DNA of 64,000 nucleotides, taken from the NCBI RefSeq assembly GCF_900114115.1, contig NZ_FORX01000010.1, forward strand, positions 62,001 to 126,000, in the 5' to 3' direction. Position numbers and translations under genes: made by a program. The notes below the pieces were generated by a model. It ran no database searches. It was not told where the DNA came from and was given only the letters and a program-made list of their open reading frames with translations. Of the stretch, positions 26,568-35,927 are shown piece after piece; position 1 is the stretch's first letter; each line of letters starts with the position of its first letter. Source of the DNA: Desulfomicrobium apsheronum (GTDB taxonomy: Bacteria > Desulfobacterota > Desulfovibrionia > Desulfovibrionales > Desulfomicrobiaceae).

Positions 26568-29500
26568 ATGCGTTTCATCCTTGCCCTGCTCCTGCTGCTG
26601 ACACTCTGCGGCCAATGCCCGGCGGCAATGCCATCGCCGGAGCTGAGTCCGGAAGAGAGAGCGTGGCTGGCCGAGCACAGGGATTCCCTGCTTCTCTCCT
26701 TCGACCGCTCATTTCCCCCTCTGGAGTTCGAAAAGCCCGACGGCGAATTTGCCGGCCTGAGCGCCGATATCATCGCGCGGATCGAAGAATTCCTCGGCAT
26801 CACCTTCCGCAAACAGGGCGTGCCCTGGACCGAGATCCTGCAAGGCCTGCAAAACGGGAGCACAGCGCTGGCCCCGGTCATCGTCAACACCGCAGAACGC
26901 TCCGAATACACATATTTCACCCGGCCCTATGCCCGTATCCCGCATGTCATCGTCACCTCCCGCCACATCAAGGGCGTGCTGACCCTGGATGACCTTGACG
27001 GAATGCGCGTGGCCGTGGTTCGGGGCTATGCTTCGGCCGGCATGGTCCATGACGCCGCCCAAGGCCGATTCAACGTGGTGGAGGTGGAAACCATTCGCGA
27101 AGGCCTGCGCGACGTGTCCTTCGGGGTTGTCGACGCCTTTGTCGAGAATCTGGCCGTGGCCGCCTGGTACATCGACCAGGAAAAACTGCCCAACCTGCGC
27201 GTCGCGGGAAGCCTGGAGGCGACCCAGGAGCTGTCCATCGGCGTCAGCAGGCACTATCCGCTGCTGGCCAGTTCCGTAAACAAGGCCCTGGACTTTATCA
27301 GTGAATCCGAAAAAAAAGACCTCGTCGATCGATGGCTTCAATTTCCGACATTCTTTCCTGACAAGCAGACCCTCGACGCATTGAAACTCGCGGCCCTCTT
27401 CACCGCCATCATCCTGTTGGTGCTTGCGGGTGTCGCCTGGGTCCTGAGCCGCAAGCTGCGCAGGAAAATCCAGGAGCTCAAACGCACCGAGTTCGCCCTG
27501 ACGGAACAGGTGGACCGTTTCCGGCTGGCCCTTGAGACCACCCAGGCGGGATTCTGGGAGAATTATCCGTCAGAGGGTCGGGAAATACACAGCCAGGAAT
27601 GGTACGCCATGCTCGGATACTCGCCCCGGGTCGTGACGGGCGGCGTGGAGGACTGGACCAAACTCATCCATCCCGACGATCGTGAGAGAGCCTTGGGAGC
27701 CTTTTCGGCCTACATCGACGAAGGCGGCAGGGGCATGTACGAAGCGGAGTACCGCCTGCGCGCCGAGGACGGCTCATGGCGCTGGATCCTGGGCAAGGGC
27801 CGCGCCGTCTCCTGGAACGACGAAGGCCGCCCGACCCGCATCATCGGTCTCAACCTCGATGTCCAGAAAAGCAAGGAAGCCCAGGTCGAAATGCAGCGTG
27901 CCCAGGCCCTGAACAAGGCGCTGCTCGAACAGACCACGCAATTCATCGGCCTGCTCGACCTGAAGGGCAACCTCCTCGTCGCCAACCGCACCAGTATCAA
28001 ATGGGCCAAGGCGAAACCGGAGGAGGTTCTGGGCAAGCCTTTCTGGGACGGGCCCTGGTGGCCCGACAAGAAAAAGGCGGAATCGTTTCTTTTGAATCTG
28101 ATCGAGCAGGTCAAAAAAGGCCAGACCATGCGCAGCGAGGTCGTGCATGTCGATACCGAGGACAAGGAAACATACATCGACTTCACGATGTCTCCGTTCC
28201 GCGACGAGAATGGTCAGGTCGTCAATTTCATCGTTGAAGGCCGCGACATCTCCATGCTCAAGAAAAAACAGATCGAAATCGCGGAGAGCGAGAAGAGATT
28301 CCGTACAATCTTTGAAAATGCGCCCTACTCCATGTCCATCAACCGCTTCCCGGACGGAAAATACATGGACGCCAACACCGCCTTCCTGAACAAAATGGGC
28401 ATCAGCAAAACCGAGCTGATCAGCCTCTCGCCCAAGGAAATCGGCGCATTGCCGGTTGAGCACCAGGAAGAGATATTCATGAGCCTCAGGGGCAGTCGCA
28501 ACATCCACAACCTCGAAACCCGAGTGCAAAGGCCCAACGGGAACACCGGGCATCTTCTTTACTCGGGCGGACTCATCACCCTGGACGGCAAGGACTGCAT
28601 CCTGTCCATGACCGTGGACATCACGGAACTCAAAGAAGCCCAGGAAGCCCTGCGGCGCTCGAAGGAAATGTTCTCCCGCCTGTTCCAGCTCTCTCCGGAC
28701 ATCATCACCCTGGCCAGAAAGGAAAACGGGGTTCTGCTGGAGGTCAACGAAACCTTCACGCGCACCACCGGATACTCCCGCGACGAAGCCCTGGGAAAAA
28801 GCACCCTGGCAATGAACATCTTCGCTTCGCCCGAAAGACGGACCGACTTCGTAGAAGCCCTGCTCCGTGACGGCCAGGTGGAAAACTTCGAATTCGACAT
28901 GCGCCACCGTGACGGGCACATCCTGCGATGTTCCACTTCGGCCAGGTTTATGAGCGTCGACGACACACCCTGCATCCTGGCCATCACCCGGGACATCACG
29001 CACGTGCGGGCCATGCAGGAGAGCATGATCCAGTCCGAAAAAATGCTCTCGCTCGGGGGCATAGCCGCCGGCATCGCCCACGAAATCAACAACCCGCTCG
29101 GCATCGTTCTCCAGGCGGCCCAGACCATCACCCTGCGCACCAGGGCCGACTTCCCCAAGAACATCGAGGCGGCGGCAAGGATCGGCACCGACCTTGACCA
29201 GGTGGACCGCTACCTCAAAGAGCGCAAGATCGACGTCTTCATCCGCGACATTCAGGGCGCGGCGGTCCGGGCGGCGGAGATCATCCGCCACATGCTCGAT
29301 TTCAGCAGACGCAGCGAGTCGAGGCGTTCGGTCTGCGACATAGGGACCATTCTTGAAAATTCCCTTCGACTCGCCTCCAGCGACTATGACCTCAAAAAGA
29401 ACTACGATTTCAAATCCATAAAAATCGTGAAGGACCTGCCCGAAGGACTGCCCTGCCTGCATTGCACGGAAACGGAAATCGAGCAGGTCCTCCTGAACCT

Positions 29501-29840
29501 GCTGCGCAACGCGGCCCAGGCCATGGCCGAAGCCAAACCGCCCGTTTCCGATCCCTGCATCAGCATCCGGGTCAGGGCGCTGGGAACGGGCCTGCGCATC
29601 GACATCGCCGACAACGGGCCCGGCATCTCGCCGGAGAACCGCAAACGAATCTTCGAGCCGTTCTTCACCACCAAGATCGCCGGAGCGGGAACCGGCCTCG
29701 GGCTGTCCGTATCCTACTTCATCATCACCAAGGGCCACGGCGGCGCCATGTACGTCACCGCCCCTCCCGAGGGAGGGACCATGTTCAGCATAGAATTGCC
29801 CGGACCTGCCGAATCGGTGAAAAGCGAGCCACATGCCTAG
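26568..29840 (+). CDS. Membrane sensor histidine kinase with periplasmic SBP_bac_3 domain and PAS repeats
   Basis: The ATG at 26568 places a signal peptide ([20 protein letters not shown]) at the N-terminus; an in-frame ATG at 26535 is less likely. The order is: periplasmic solute-binding domain (about 30-265), a membrane helix [21 protein letters not shown], four PAS domains (about 310-825), HisKA with His838 in [11 protein letters not shown], and an ATPase domain with [11 protein letters not shown] and TGLGLS. It is 1090 residues long. The binding domain suggests sensing of an amino acid or small ligand. The REC-HD-GYP gene 75 bp downstream is the likely partner. Confidence 0.92.
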   Translation: MRFILALLLLLTLCGQCPAAMPSPELSPEERAWLAEHRDSLLLSFDRSFPPLEFEKPDGEFAGLSADIIARIEEFLGITFRKQGVPWTEILQGLQNGSTALAPVIVNTAERSEYTYFTRPYARIPHVIVTSRHIKGVLTLDDLDGMRVAVVRGYASAGMVHDAAQGRFNVVEVETIREGLRDVSFGVVDAFVENLAVAAWYIDQEKLPNLRVAGSLEATQELSIGVSRHYPLLASSVNKALDFISESEKKDLVDRWLQFPTFFPDKQTLDALKLAALFTAIILLVLAGVAWVLSRKLRRKIQELKRTEFALTEQVDRFRLALETTQAGFWENYPSEGREIHSQEWYAMLGYSPRVVTGGVEDWTKLIHPDDRERALGAFSAYIDEGGRGMYEAEYRLRAEDGSWRWILGKGRAVSWNDEGRPTRIIGLNLDVQKSKEAQVEMQRAQALNKALLEQTTQFIGLLDLKGNLLVANRTSIKWAKAKPEEVLGKPFWDGPWWPDKKKAESFLLNLIEQVKKGQTMRSEVVHVDTEDKETYIDFTMSPFRDENGQVVNFIVEGRDISMLKKKQIEIAESEKRFRTIFENAPYSMSINRFPDGKYMDANTAFLNKMGISKTELISLSPKEIGALPVEHQEEIFMSLRGSRNIHNLETRVQRPNGNTGHLLYSGGLITLDGKDCILSMTVDITELKEAQEALRRSKEMFSRLFQLSPDIITLARKENGVLLEVNETFTRTTGYSRDEALGKSTLAMNIFASPERRTDFVEALLRDGQVENFEFDMRHRDGHILRCSTSARFMSVDDTPCILAITRDITHVRAMQESMIQSEKMLSLGGIAAGIAHEINNPLGIVLQAAQTITLRTRADFPKNIEAAARIGTDLDQVDRYLKERKIDVFIRDIQGAAVRAAEIIRHMLDFSRRSESRRSVCDIGTILENSLRLASSDYDLKKNYDFKSIKIVKDLPEGLPCLHCTETEIEQVLLNLLRNAAQAMAEAKPPVSDPCISIRVRALGTGLRIDIADNGPGISPENRKRIFEPFFTTKIAGAGTGLGLSVSYFIITKGHGGAMYVTAPPEGGTMFSIELPGPAESVKSEPHA

Positions 29841-29915
29841 ACGGACGGCAGGATTTCAACATATCAAGGCGGGCATGTCAGACATCGTGAGCGAGCCGGC
29901 AAGGCGGAAAAACCC

Positions 29916-31004
29916 ATGAACATCCTGGTAATAGACGACGAAGACGGACTGCGCCGCTCCCTGTGCGCCTATCTTGAGGACCTTGGATACGACACCCTCG
30001 ACGCGGCCAACGGACGCGAGGGACTCGACGCCATGCGCAAGGCCCTGCCCGAGCTGGCGGCCGTCATCGTCGACCTGAACATGCCGGTCCTCGACGGCTA
30101 CGGTTTCCTCCGGGAGGCTCAAATCGAGGCGCCGGAACTGCCCGTCATCGTGCTCTCGGGCGTGGGGGTGGTCGACGACGCGCTGCAGGCCGTAAGGCTT
30201 GGCGCATGGGATTTTTTGACCAAGCCGCTGCATAATTTCAGCATCCTCGACCATACCCTCGGCAAGGTCATCGAAAAGGCCAGGCTGATCCGGGAAAACA
30301 GGGAATACCAGACCAACCTCGAACAGCTCGTGCGTCAGCGCACCGCCGAACTGGAACGCACCCGACGGCAGATCATGCACCGCCTGAGCCGCGCCGCCGA
30401 ATACAAGGACAACGAGACCGGCCACCATGTCATCCGGGTCGGAGAAATCGCGGCGGTTCTGGCCGAGGCCCTGGGGCTGGACGAAACAAGCTGCGCCAAC
30501 CTTCGCGACTGCGCCCCGCTGCACGACATCGGCAAGATCGGCATCCCCGACGAGGTGCTCTTAAAACCCGGAAAGCTCGATCCCGTGGAGTGGAAGATCA
30601 TGCAGCAGCACTGCATGTTCGGCTGCGAAATCCTGGGGCCCCTGACCAGCAAGGAAGAGGCGCATTCAAGCTGCGAGCAGTGGGACAGAAAGGATCTGGA
30701 CGGCAACGAATTGCTCGATCTGGCCCGCACGCTGGCCCTGCTTCATCACGAGCGCTGGGACGGCAGCGGCTATCCCTTCGGTCTGGTCGGTGAAGACATC
30801 CCGCTTGCGGCGCGCATTGTCGCGGTGGTCGACACCTACGACGCCCTGGCCAGCGAAAGGCCATACAAAAAAGCCTTCCCCGAGGAAAAATGCCTGGCCA
30901 TCATCCGCGAAAGTTCGGGCAGTCATTTCGACCCCAAAGTCGTCGAGGCATTTTTTGCCAACATCGATAGAATCCGGAACATCCGCGTGCGGTGGCGGGA
31001 CTAG
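29916..31004 (+). CDS. Response regulator with HD-GYP domain (probable c-di-GMP phosphodiesterase)
   Basis: Residues 1-120 form a receiver with the acidic pair DDED, phospho-acceptor Asp53 in IVDLNMPVLDG and Lys in FLTKPL. A coiled linker (about 125-155) leads to an HD-GYP domain with HDIGKIG (His203, Asp204) and HHERWDGSGYP (GYP at 285-287). HD-GYP enzymes hydrolyse c-di-GMP. The stretch between (about 235-255) carries a small insertion, KEEAHSSCEQWDRKD, relative to typical members. It is probably phosphorylated by the kinase encoded just upstream and sits in the same operon as a GGDEF-EAL protein. Confidence 0.92.
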   Translation: MNILVIDDEDGLRRSLCAYLEDLGYDTLDAANGREGLDAMRKALPELAAVIVDLNMPVLDGYGFLREAQIEAPELPVIVLSGVGVVDDALQAVRLGAWDFLTKPLHNFSILDHTLGKVIEKARLIRENREYQTNLEQLVRQRTAELERTRRQIMHRLSRAAEYKDNETGHHVIRVGEIAAVLAEALGLDETSCANLRDCAPLHDIGKIGIPDEVLLKPGKLDPVEWKIMQQHCMFGCEILGPLTSKEEAHSSCEQWDRKDLDGNELLDLARTLALLHHERWDGSGYPFGLVGEDIPLAARIVAVVDTYDALASERPYKKAFPEEKCLAIIRESSGSHFDPKVVEAFFANIDRIRNIRVRWRD

Positions 31005-31028
31005 GATCCGCATCACAAAGAAGAAATC

Positions 31029-31304
31029 ATGATTGTAAGCCAGATGCGCGTGAACTCCAAAGGAGAGTGGGAAACCTGTTCCGCCAAGGCCCACGGCCTG
31101 GACGCCGACCTTGCGCTGGTGTTCTGGTCCGACACGGACGAAAACACCGTCGCCGCCGCCGTGGAAGCCCTTGGAATCCATTGCCCGCGCACGACCCTGA
31201 CCGGCTTTTACTCCTACGGCGAAATCGGAAGTGACGAGGCTGGAGGAACCTGCTGCCTGCACAATCAGACCATGACGGTCACCGTGCTGCGGGAGCAGGG
31301 ATGA
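31029..31304 (+). CDS. Shortened FIST-domain protein
   Basis: A 91-residue protein that ends with the FIST_C hallmark TGFYSYGEI ... CCLHNQTMTVTVL. Full FIST sensors are about 350-400 residues, so only the end, perhaps joined to a short N-terminal piece (ADLALVFWSD), remains. The stop overlaps the ATG of the next gene (ATGA), which keeps translational coupling. It may be a decayed sensor or a stand-alone module that works with the GGDEF-EAL protein; no frameshifted FIST remnant was found upstream. Confidence 0.7.
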   Translation: MIVSQMRVNSKGEWETCSAKAHGLDADLALVFWSDTDENTVAAAVEALGIHCPRTTLTGFYSYGEIGSDEAGGTCCLHNQTMTVTVLREQG

Positions 31305-34300
31305 GCATGCACCGCCTTTTGCAACGCCAGCTCAAACGGGCCCGGGTCACTCCCAGCGAATTGCCGACAAATCTTGAACCCTTCATGACCCTCATAGAGG
31401 ACGCCTACCGTCAATTCGACGAAGAAAAGGAAGTCCTGGAACGGGCCCTGGAAATCAGCTCCGCCGAACTGGTGCGCCGCAACGAAGTCATGCGGGCCGT
31501 GTTCATGGCCCTGCCGGACGTTTTCCTGTGGATCACCCGCGACGGTCTGATCAAGGATTGCCGAGGCGGCTTGCAAGCCCTCTTCGGCGTCGAGCCGCTC
31601 AGTCTCCTGAAGAGAAATCTGCGCGAAATTCCAGACATCGCCGACCCTCGGGCGTTCTCCCTGGCCATGCGCATGCTGGCCGAGACCTCGTTCTTCCAGG
31701 CTGAATACTCGATTCATTCCGCAGGCCGAACCCGGCACTACGAGGCCCGCTTCGCCAATCTCGAGGACGACCTGATCCTGGTCCTGATCCGGGACATTTC
31801 AGATCGAGCCCTGGCCGAGGAAGCGCTCCTTGGAATGCAGCAGCGCCTGGACCACATCATCGAATTTCTGCCCGACGCCACCCTGGTGGTCGACAACGAA
31901 CACCGGGTCATTGCCTGGAACCGGGCCATGGAAGGCATGACCGGAGTGCCCAAGGCAGAGATCCTGGGCAAATCGGGCTATGAGTACGGCACTCCCTTTT
32001 ACGGCCACCCACGACCCATTCTCCTGGACTTCATCGGCAAGGATCCAAGCCGGGACTACCCCATGTACGAGCCCACCCAGGGCAACCTCGAAGGACTGGC
32101 CACGGAAATCTTCGTCCCGCTCCTCCACGACGGGCGCGGGGCCTATGTCTGGGCCAAGGCCTCGGCGCTTTACGACAAGGACGGCAACATCGCCGGAGCC
32201 ATCCAGACCATCCGGGACATCACCGACAAGAAGCGGGTCGAGATCGGCACCCGGGTTCTGTACTTGGTTTCCACCGCCGCCAGCACGCCCCTGGCGGACA
32301 AAGAGCTTCTGTCCAAGATCTTCGACATCCTGGCCGAGCACATTGAAGTCCAGGTCATGTTCGCCTCCATCCTTGGCGTGGAGGGCGCGAAGCTCACGTT
32401 CCCATTCTTCATTCGACAGGATCTGGCCAGGCACGAGACCATGAAGCATCTTTCCATGCTCTCCGCCAACGCCATGAACTCACCATCCCCGCAAATCACG
32501 GACACCCCGCCCGAGGGCCCGCGGGAAGGGGAAGCGCAATCCACGCTGTGGTTCACCTCACCGCTGCGCTACGGGGATCGGCTGCTGGGTTCCGTGGTCT
32601 TCGCGCTTTCCGAGAACAATCATTTCGTCCGCGACAAAGACACGCACGTACTCGCTTCGGTGGCCGACCATCTGGCCCTGGCCATCTCGCGCAACGCCAC
32701 GGAAAAAGCGCTGCGCCAAAGCGAGAAAAAGCACCGAGCCATTTTCGAAAACGCGACCGAGGGCATCTTCCAGATATCTCTTGATCACGACCTCCTGAGC
32801 GCCAACCCGGCCATGGCCCGCATTTTCGGCTACGAGGACATAGGCAGCCTGATGGCCGACGCCCAAGGCTTCCTGCAACGCGCCATCTCCTCCGCCGACC
32901 GGGTCCAACTGCTGAGCCGGGCCCTGCAACTCGGCACCGCCCAGAATTTTGAACTCGATGCGTTCATGAAGAGCGGCAAAAAAACCTGGATCTCGATCAA
33001 CATGCGCACCGTGAAGCGCTCCGACGGGTCCATCAGCCACCTCGAAGGCTCCATGCGCGACGTGTCCAAGCGCAAGAAGGCCGAACGCAGACTGGCCATC
33101 CAGAAAGGCCTCTTTCAGCAGCTCTTCGACAATTCCCCGCAAGGCATCCTGTTGCTGGGCAAGGACGGGGCGCCCATGGACATCAACCCGAGCTTCACCA
33201 GCCTCTTCGGATACACCCGAAGCGATCTCCACGCCCTCTTCGAAATGCTCCTGAACCCGGACAGCCTCGACGAAAGCTTTGCCTTCATCTCCACGGTACT
33301 GAGTGGAACCTCGGTGAGCACGGAGACGCAACGCAGAACCAAGGACGGACGGATCATTCCCGTCTCCATGCTCGGCTATCCCTACGTGCTGGACGGCACG
33401 ATCTCCGGGGCGTTCTTCATTTTCAGCGACATCTCCGAACGCAAGAATTACGAAGCTCAACTGACCAGACAGGCCCTGCGCGACAATCTGACGGGACTGC
33501 CCAACAGGGTGCTCTTCATGGACAGGCTGAACCGGGCCATGACCAGGCAGCAGCGCAACTCCGAGTATCGTTTTGCCGTGCTCATGATCGACCTGGACAG
33601 CTTCAAGCGGGTCAACGACACCCTCGGGCACCAGGCCGGGGATCATCTGTTGCAGGAAGTGGCCGCGCGCCTGACCCAGTGCCTGCGCACCATGGACACG
33701 GTGGCCCGCATGGGAGGAGACGAGTTCGCCGTGCTGCTCGAAGACTTCCAGAGCAACCAGGAAGCCATCGGCATCACCCGCAGGCTTCTGGAGACCATAC
33801 GCCAGCCACTCAAAATCCAGGATCGGGACGTGCTGGTCAGCGCCTCCGTCGGTGTGGTGCTGCAGACCGTGCGCTACACTTCGCCCAACGACCTGCTGCG
33901 GGATGCCGACATCAGCATGTACCGCTCCAAGGAGCTGGGCAAAAACCAGTTCAAGGTCTTCAGCAAGAGCATGTACGAACAGGTCGTGCAGACCGTGCAG
34001 CTTGAAAACGACCTGCGTCAGGCCCTGGTCGAAGATGAATTCGAACTCTTCTTTCAGCCCATCTACGCCCTGAGCGGACAAAAACTCCGAGGTTTCGAGG
34101 CGCTCATCCGCTGGAACCACCCGCTGCGCGGTCATCTGCCCCCGGGAGAATTCATCCCCGTGGCCGAGGAAACCGGACTGATCACCGAAATCGGCAAATG
34201 GGTCATGCGCCGCGGCTGCCTGGTCCTCGCCGGATGGCAAGCTCAATTCCCCGATCTTGACATCAGCATGTCCCTGAACCTTTCGCCCAAGGACCTGCTG

Positions 34301-34777
34301 CAGGCGTCGCTCATCCCCGTGCTGACAGAACTGCTGCATGAAACCGGTCTCAAGGCGCGGCACATCAAGCTCGAAATCACCGAAACGGCGGTCATGGACA
34401 ATCCCGAGCAGGCCACATCCAGACTGGAGCGATTGCAGAAGATGGGCTTTCAGATCGCCATGGACGATTTCGGCACGGGATATTCGTCCCTGTCCTACCT
34501 GCAACGCCTGCCCATCGACATCCTTAAGATCGACCGCTCCTTTGTTCAGACCATGCTCGAAAACCCCAACAACCTTGAGATCATCAAGGCCATCATCGGA
34601 CTGGGGAAAATCCTGGATCTGCGCATCGTAGCCGAGGGCGTGGAAACGCAGCAACAGCTTGAATCCCTGCAGGAACTCGGATGCGACCTGGCACAAGGCT
34701 ATCATCTGGGCAGACCCATGTCCAAGAAGCAGACCGAAACGCTGATGGCCGCATGCAGCGCGAATCCGCCGACATGA
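31301..34777 (+). CDS. PAS/GAF-GGDEF-EAL c-di-GMP turnover protein
   Basis: A 1158-residue cytoplasmic protein. The order is an N-terminal coiled region, two PAS domains (about 55-310), a GAF-like domain (about 320-460), two PAS domains (about 475-715), GGDEF (about 725-880) and EAL (about 900-1145). The active-site GGDEF is intact at 805-809. The EAL is intact at 933-935, together with DDFGTGYSSL and AEGVET, so both synthesis and hydrolysis are possible. No membrane segment is visible. The ATG overlaps the FIST stop and its stop overlaps the next ATG, so three genes are tightly coupled. Confidence 0.93.
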   Translation: MSMHRLLQRQLKRARVTPSELPTNLEPFMTLIEDAYRQFDEEKEVLERALEISSAELVRRNEVMRAVFMALPDVFLWITRDGLIKDCRGGLQALFGVEPLSLLKRNLREIPDIADPRAFSLAMRMLAETSFFQAEYSIHSAGRTRHYEARFANLEDDLILVLIRDISDRALAEEALLGMQQRLDHIIEFLPDATLVVDNEHRVIAWNRAMEGMTGVPKAEILGKSGYEYGTPFYGHPRPILLDFIGKDPSRDYPMYEPTQGNLEGLATEIFVPLLHDGRGAYVWAKASALYDKDGNIAGAIQTIRDITDKKRVEIGTRVLYLVSTAASTPLADKELLSKIFDILAEHIEVQVMFASILGVEGAKLTFPFFIRQDLARHETMKHLSMLSANAMNSPSPQITDTPPEGPREGEAQSTLWFTSPLRYGDRLLGSVVFALSENNHFVRDKDTHVLASVADHLALAISRNATEKALRQSEKKHRAIFENATEGIFQISLDHDLLSANPAMARIFGYEDIGSLMADAQGFLQRAISSADRVQLLSRALQLGTAQNFELDAFMKSGKKTWISINMRTVKRSDGSISHLEGSMRDVSKRKKAERRLAIQKGLFQQLFDNSPQGILLLGKDGAPMDINPSFTSLFGYTRSDLHALFEMLLNPDSLDESFAFISTVLSGTSVSTETQRRTKDGRIIPVSMLGYPYVLDGTISGAFFIFSDISERKNYEAQLTRQALRDNLTGLPNRVLFMDRLNRAMTRQQRNSEYRFAVLMIDLDSFKRVNDTLGHQAGDHLLQEVAARLTQCLRTMDTVARMGGDEFAVLLEDFQSNQEAIGITRRLLETIRQPLKIQDRDVLVSASVGVVLQTVRYTSPNDLLRDADISMYRSKELGKNQFKVFSKSMYEQVVQTVQLENDLRQALVEDEFELFFQPIYALSGQKLRGFEALIRWNHPLRGHLPPGEFIPVAEETGLITEIGKWVMRRGCLVLAGWQAQFPDLDISMSLNLSPKDLLQASLIPVLTELLHETGLKARHIKLEITETAVMDNPEQATSRLERLQKMGFQIAMDDFGTGYSSLSYLQRLPIDILKIDRSFVQTMLENPNNLEIIKAIIGLGKILDLRIVAEGVETQQQLESLQELGCDLAQGYHLGRPMSKKQTETLMAACSANPPT

Positions 34778-35514
34778 CCCGCCCTGCCCACCTGTCCCCG
34801 TTCCGCACCTACCGCGCCTCCCGGCGTGACGACCTCGTCTCCTTCCAGCTCATCATCGAGGAAACGGATCTGTGGATCGCGGCGCGGGAAGATCTCGGCG
34901 CTCCCATGGCCGACCATGTTCGACTCCTGCGCGGACAGATCAAGGCCTACGCGGCCGTACACCCCGAATTCCTGACCTCTCTTGAACCCCTTGAAACTGG
35001 CCCGCGCGCTCCGGAAATCATCCGCCGCATGTGCCATGCCGCAGCCCTGACCGGTGTCGGTCCCATGGCCGCCGTGGCCGGAACCCTGACCCAGATGCTG
35101 GCCGAACACTTCCGGGAACGCTCACCTGACCTTCTGATCGAAAACGGCGGAGACACCTACCTGTGCTCCACCCGGGACCGGCACATCGGCATCCTGAACA
35201 TGCCGGACCAGGCCGTGCGCCTGTGCGTCCCGGTGTCGGCCAGGGAATTTCCCTGCTCCTTTTGCGCGTCCTCGGCCAAAATCGGACATTCGCTGAGTTT
35301 CGGGAAGGCCGACCTTGTCGTGGTCCGCGCACAAGACGCGGCCCTGGCCGACGCGGCGGCCACGTCCCTGGCCAACGCCCTGACCGGAGCCTCGGCCATG
35401 GACGCGGTCCTGGCCAAGGCCCAGGGCTGGGAGTCCCTTGGCATCGACGGCGTCTTCACGCAATGCGAAGGCAAGATCGGCGTGTGGGGCAAAATGCAGT
35501 TGGCCGTGATTTGA
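34774..35514 (+). CDS. UPF0280 family (ApbE-related) protein
   Basis: A 246-residue protein with the UPF0280 pattern: RMCHAAALTGVGPMAAVAG, followed by ENGGDTYL, and later IGHSLSFGKADLVVV with ALADAAATSLAN. The family is related to ApbE flavin transferases but its role is unknown. The ATG overlaps the stop of the GGDEF-EAL gene (ATGA), which shows co-expression with c-di-GMP genes. An upstream in-frame ATG at 34681 lies inside the previous gene. CSFC near residue 164 is a possible metal or redox site. Confidence 0.85.
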   Translation: MTRPAHLSPFRTYRASRRDDLVSFQLIIEETDLWIAAREDLGAPMADHVRLLRGQIKAYAAVHPEFLTSLEPLETGPRAPEIIRRMCHAAALTGVGPMAAVAGTLTQMLAEHFRERSPDLLIENGGDTYLCSTRDRHIGILNMPDQAVRLCVPVSAREFPCSFCASSAKIGHSLSFGKADLVVVRAQDAALADAAATSLANALTGASAMDAVLAKAQGWESLGIDGVFTQCEGKIGVWGKMQLAVI

Positions 35515-35816
35515 GAGATGAAAAACCATTTCCTGTCTGGACAATGTCAGCCGCCAGGCTTATAGATGAATCAAGACCTGTTCGTTTTAACCTAAGCGGA
35601 GGTAAGACCATTGGGCCATTCATTTGGGAAGAAAAGTTGCTTGAGGTAGCGTGAGAAAAAAGGCCTGAAGAGGCAGGGGACTTGAACCCATCAGCCCGGG
35701 CAAACCAGACGGAGAGACCGTCACCAAACGCTACGAAGAAAAGTTTTTAAGGGTTCAAGAATCTTAAAACAAAAAGTACGACGAAACGATCAAGTTAGAA
35801 ATGCCTTGAAATGACT
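35515..35816. other. Intergenic region with a tRNA-like scrap
   Basis: About 300 bp without a supported gene. On the minus strand at about 35675-35692, TGGGTTCAAGTCCCCTGC resembles a tRNA T-arm and acceptor end, but no matching 5' half follows. A small hairpin GACGG-AGAGA-CCGTC lies at 35709-35723. This may be an old attachment-site remnant. Confidence 0.35.
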
Positions 35817-35848
35817 CGCCCCGCTTCACCATGAAGCGGGGCGTTTTT
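35817..35848 (+). terminator. Strong Rho-independent terminator
   Basis: An 11-bp perfect stem, CGCCCCGCTTC and GAAGCGGGGCG, around loop ACCAT, then TTTTTA. It probably ends the signalling operon. Confidence 0.85.
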
Positions 35849-35927
35849 ATTGGAGTCGCCCAAACCTTCCCGAAAGACCTCAAACACGCTCTTTGCCTTT
35901 GCCCTGACCTTTGCTAGACAAAGGAAC

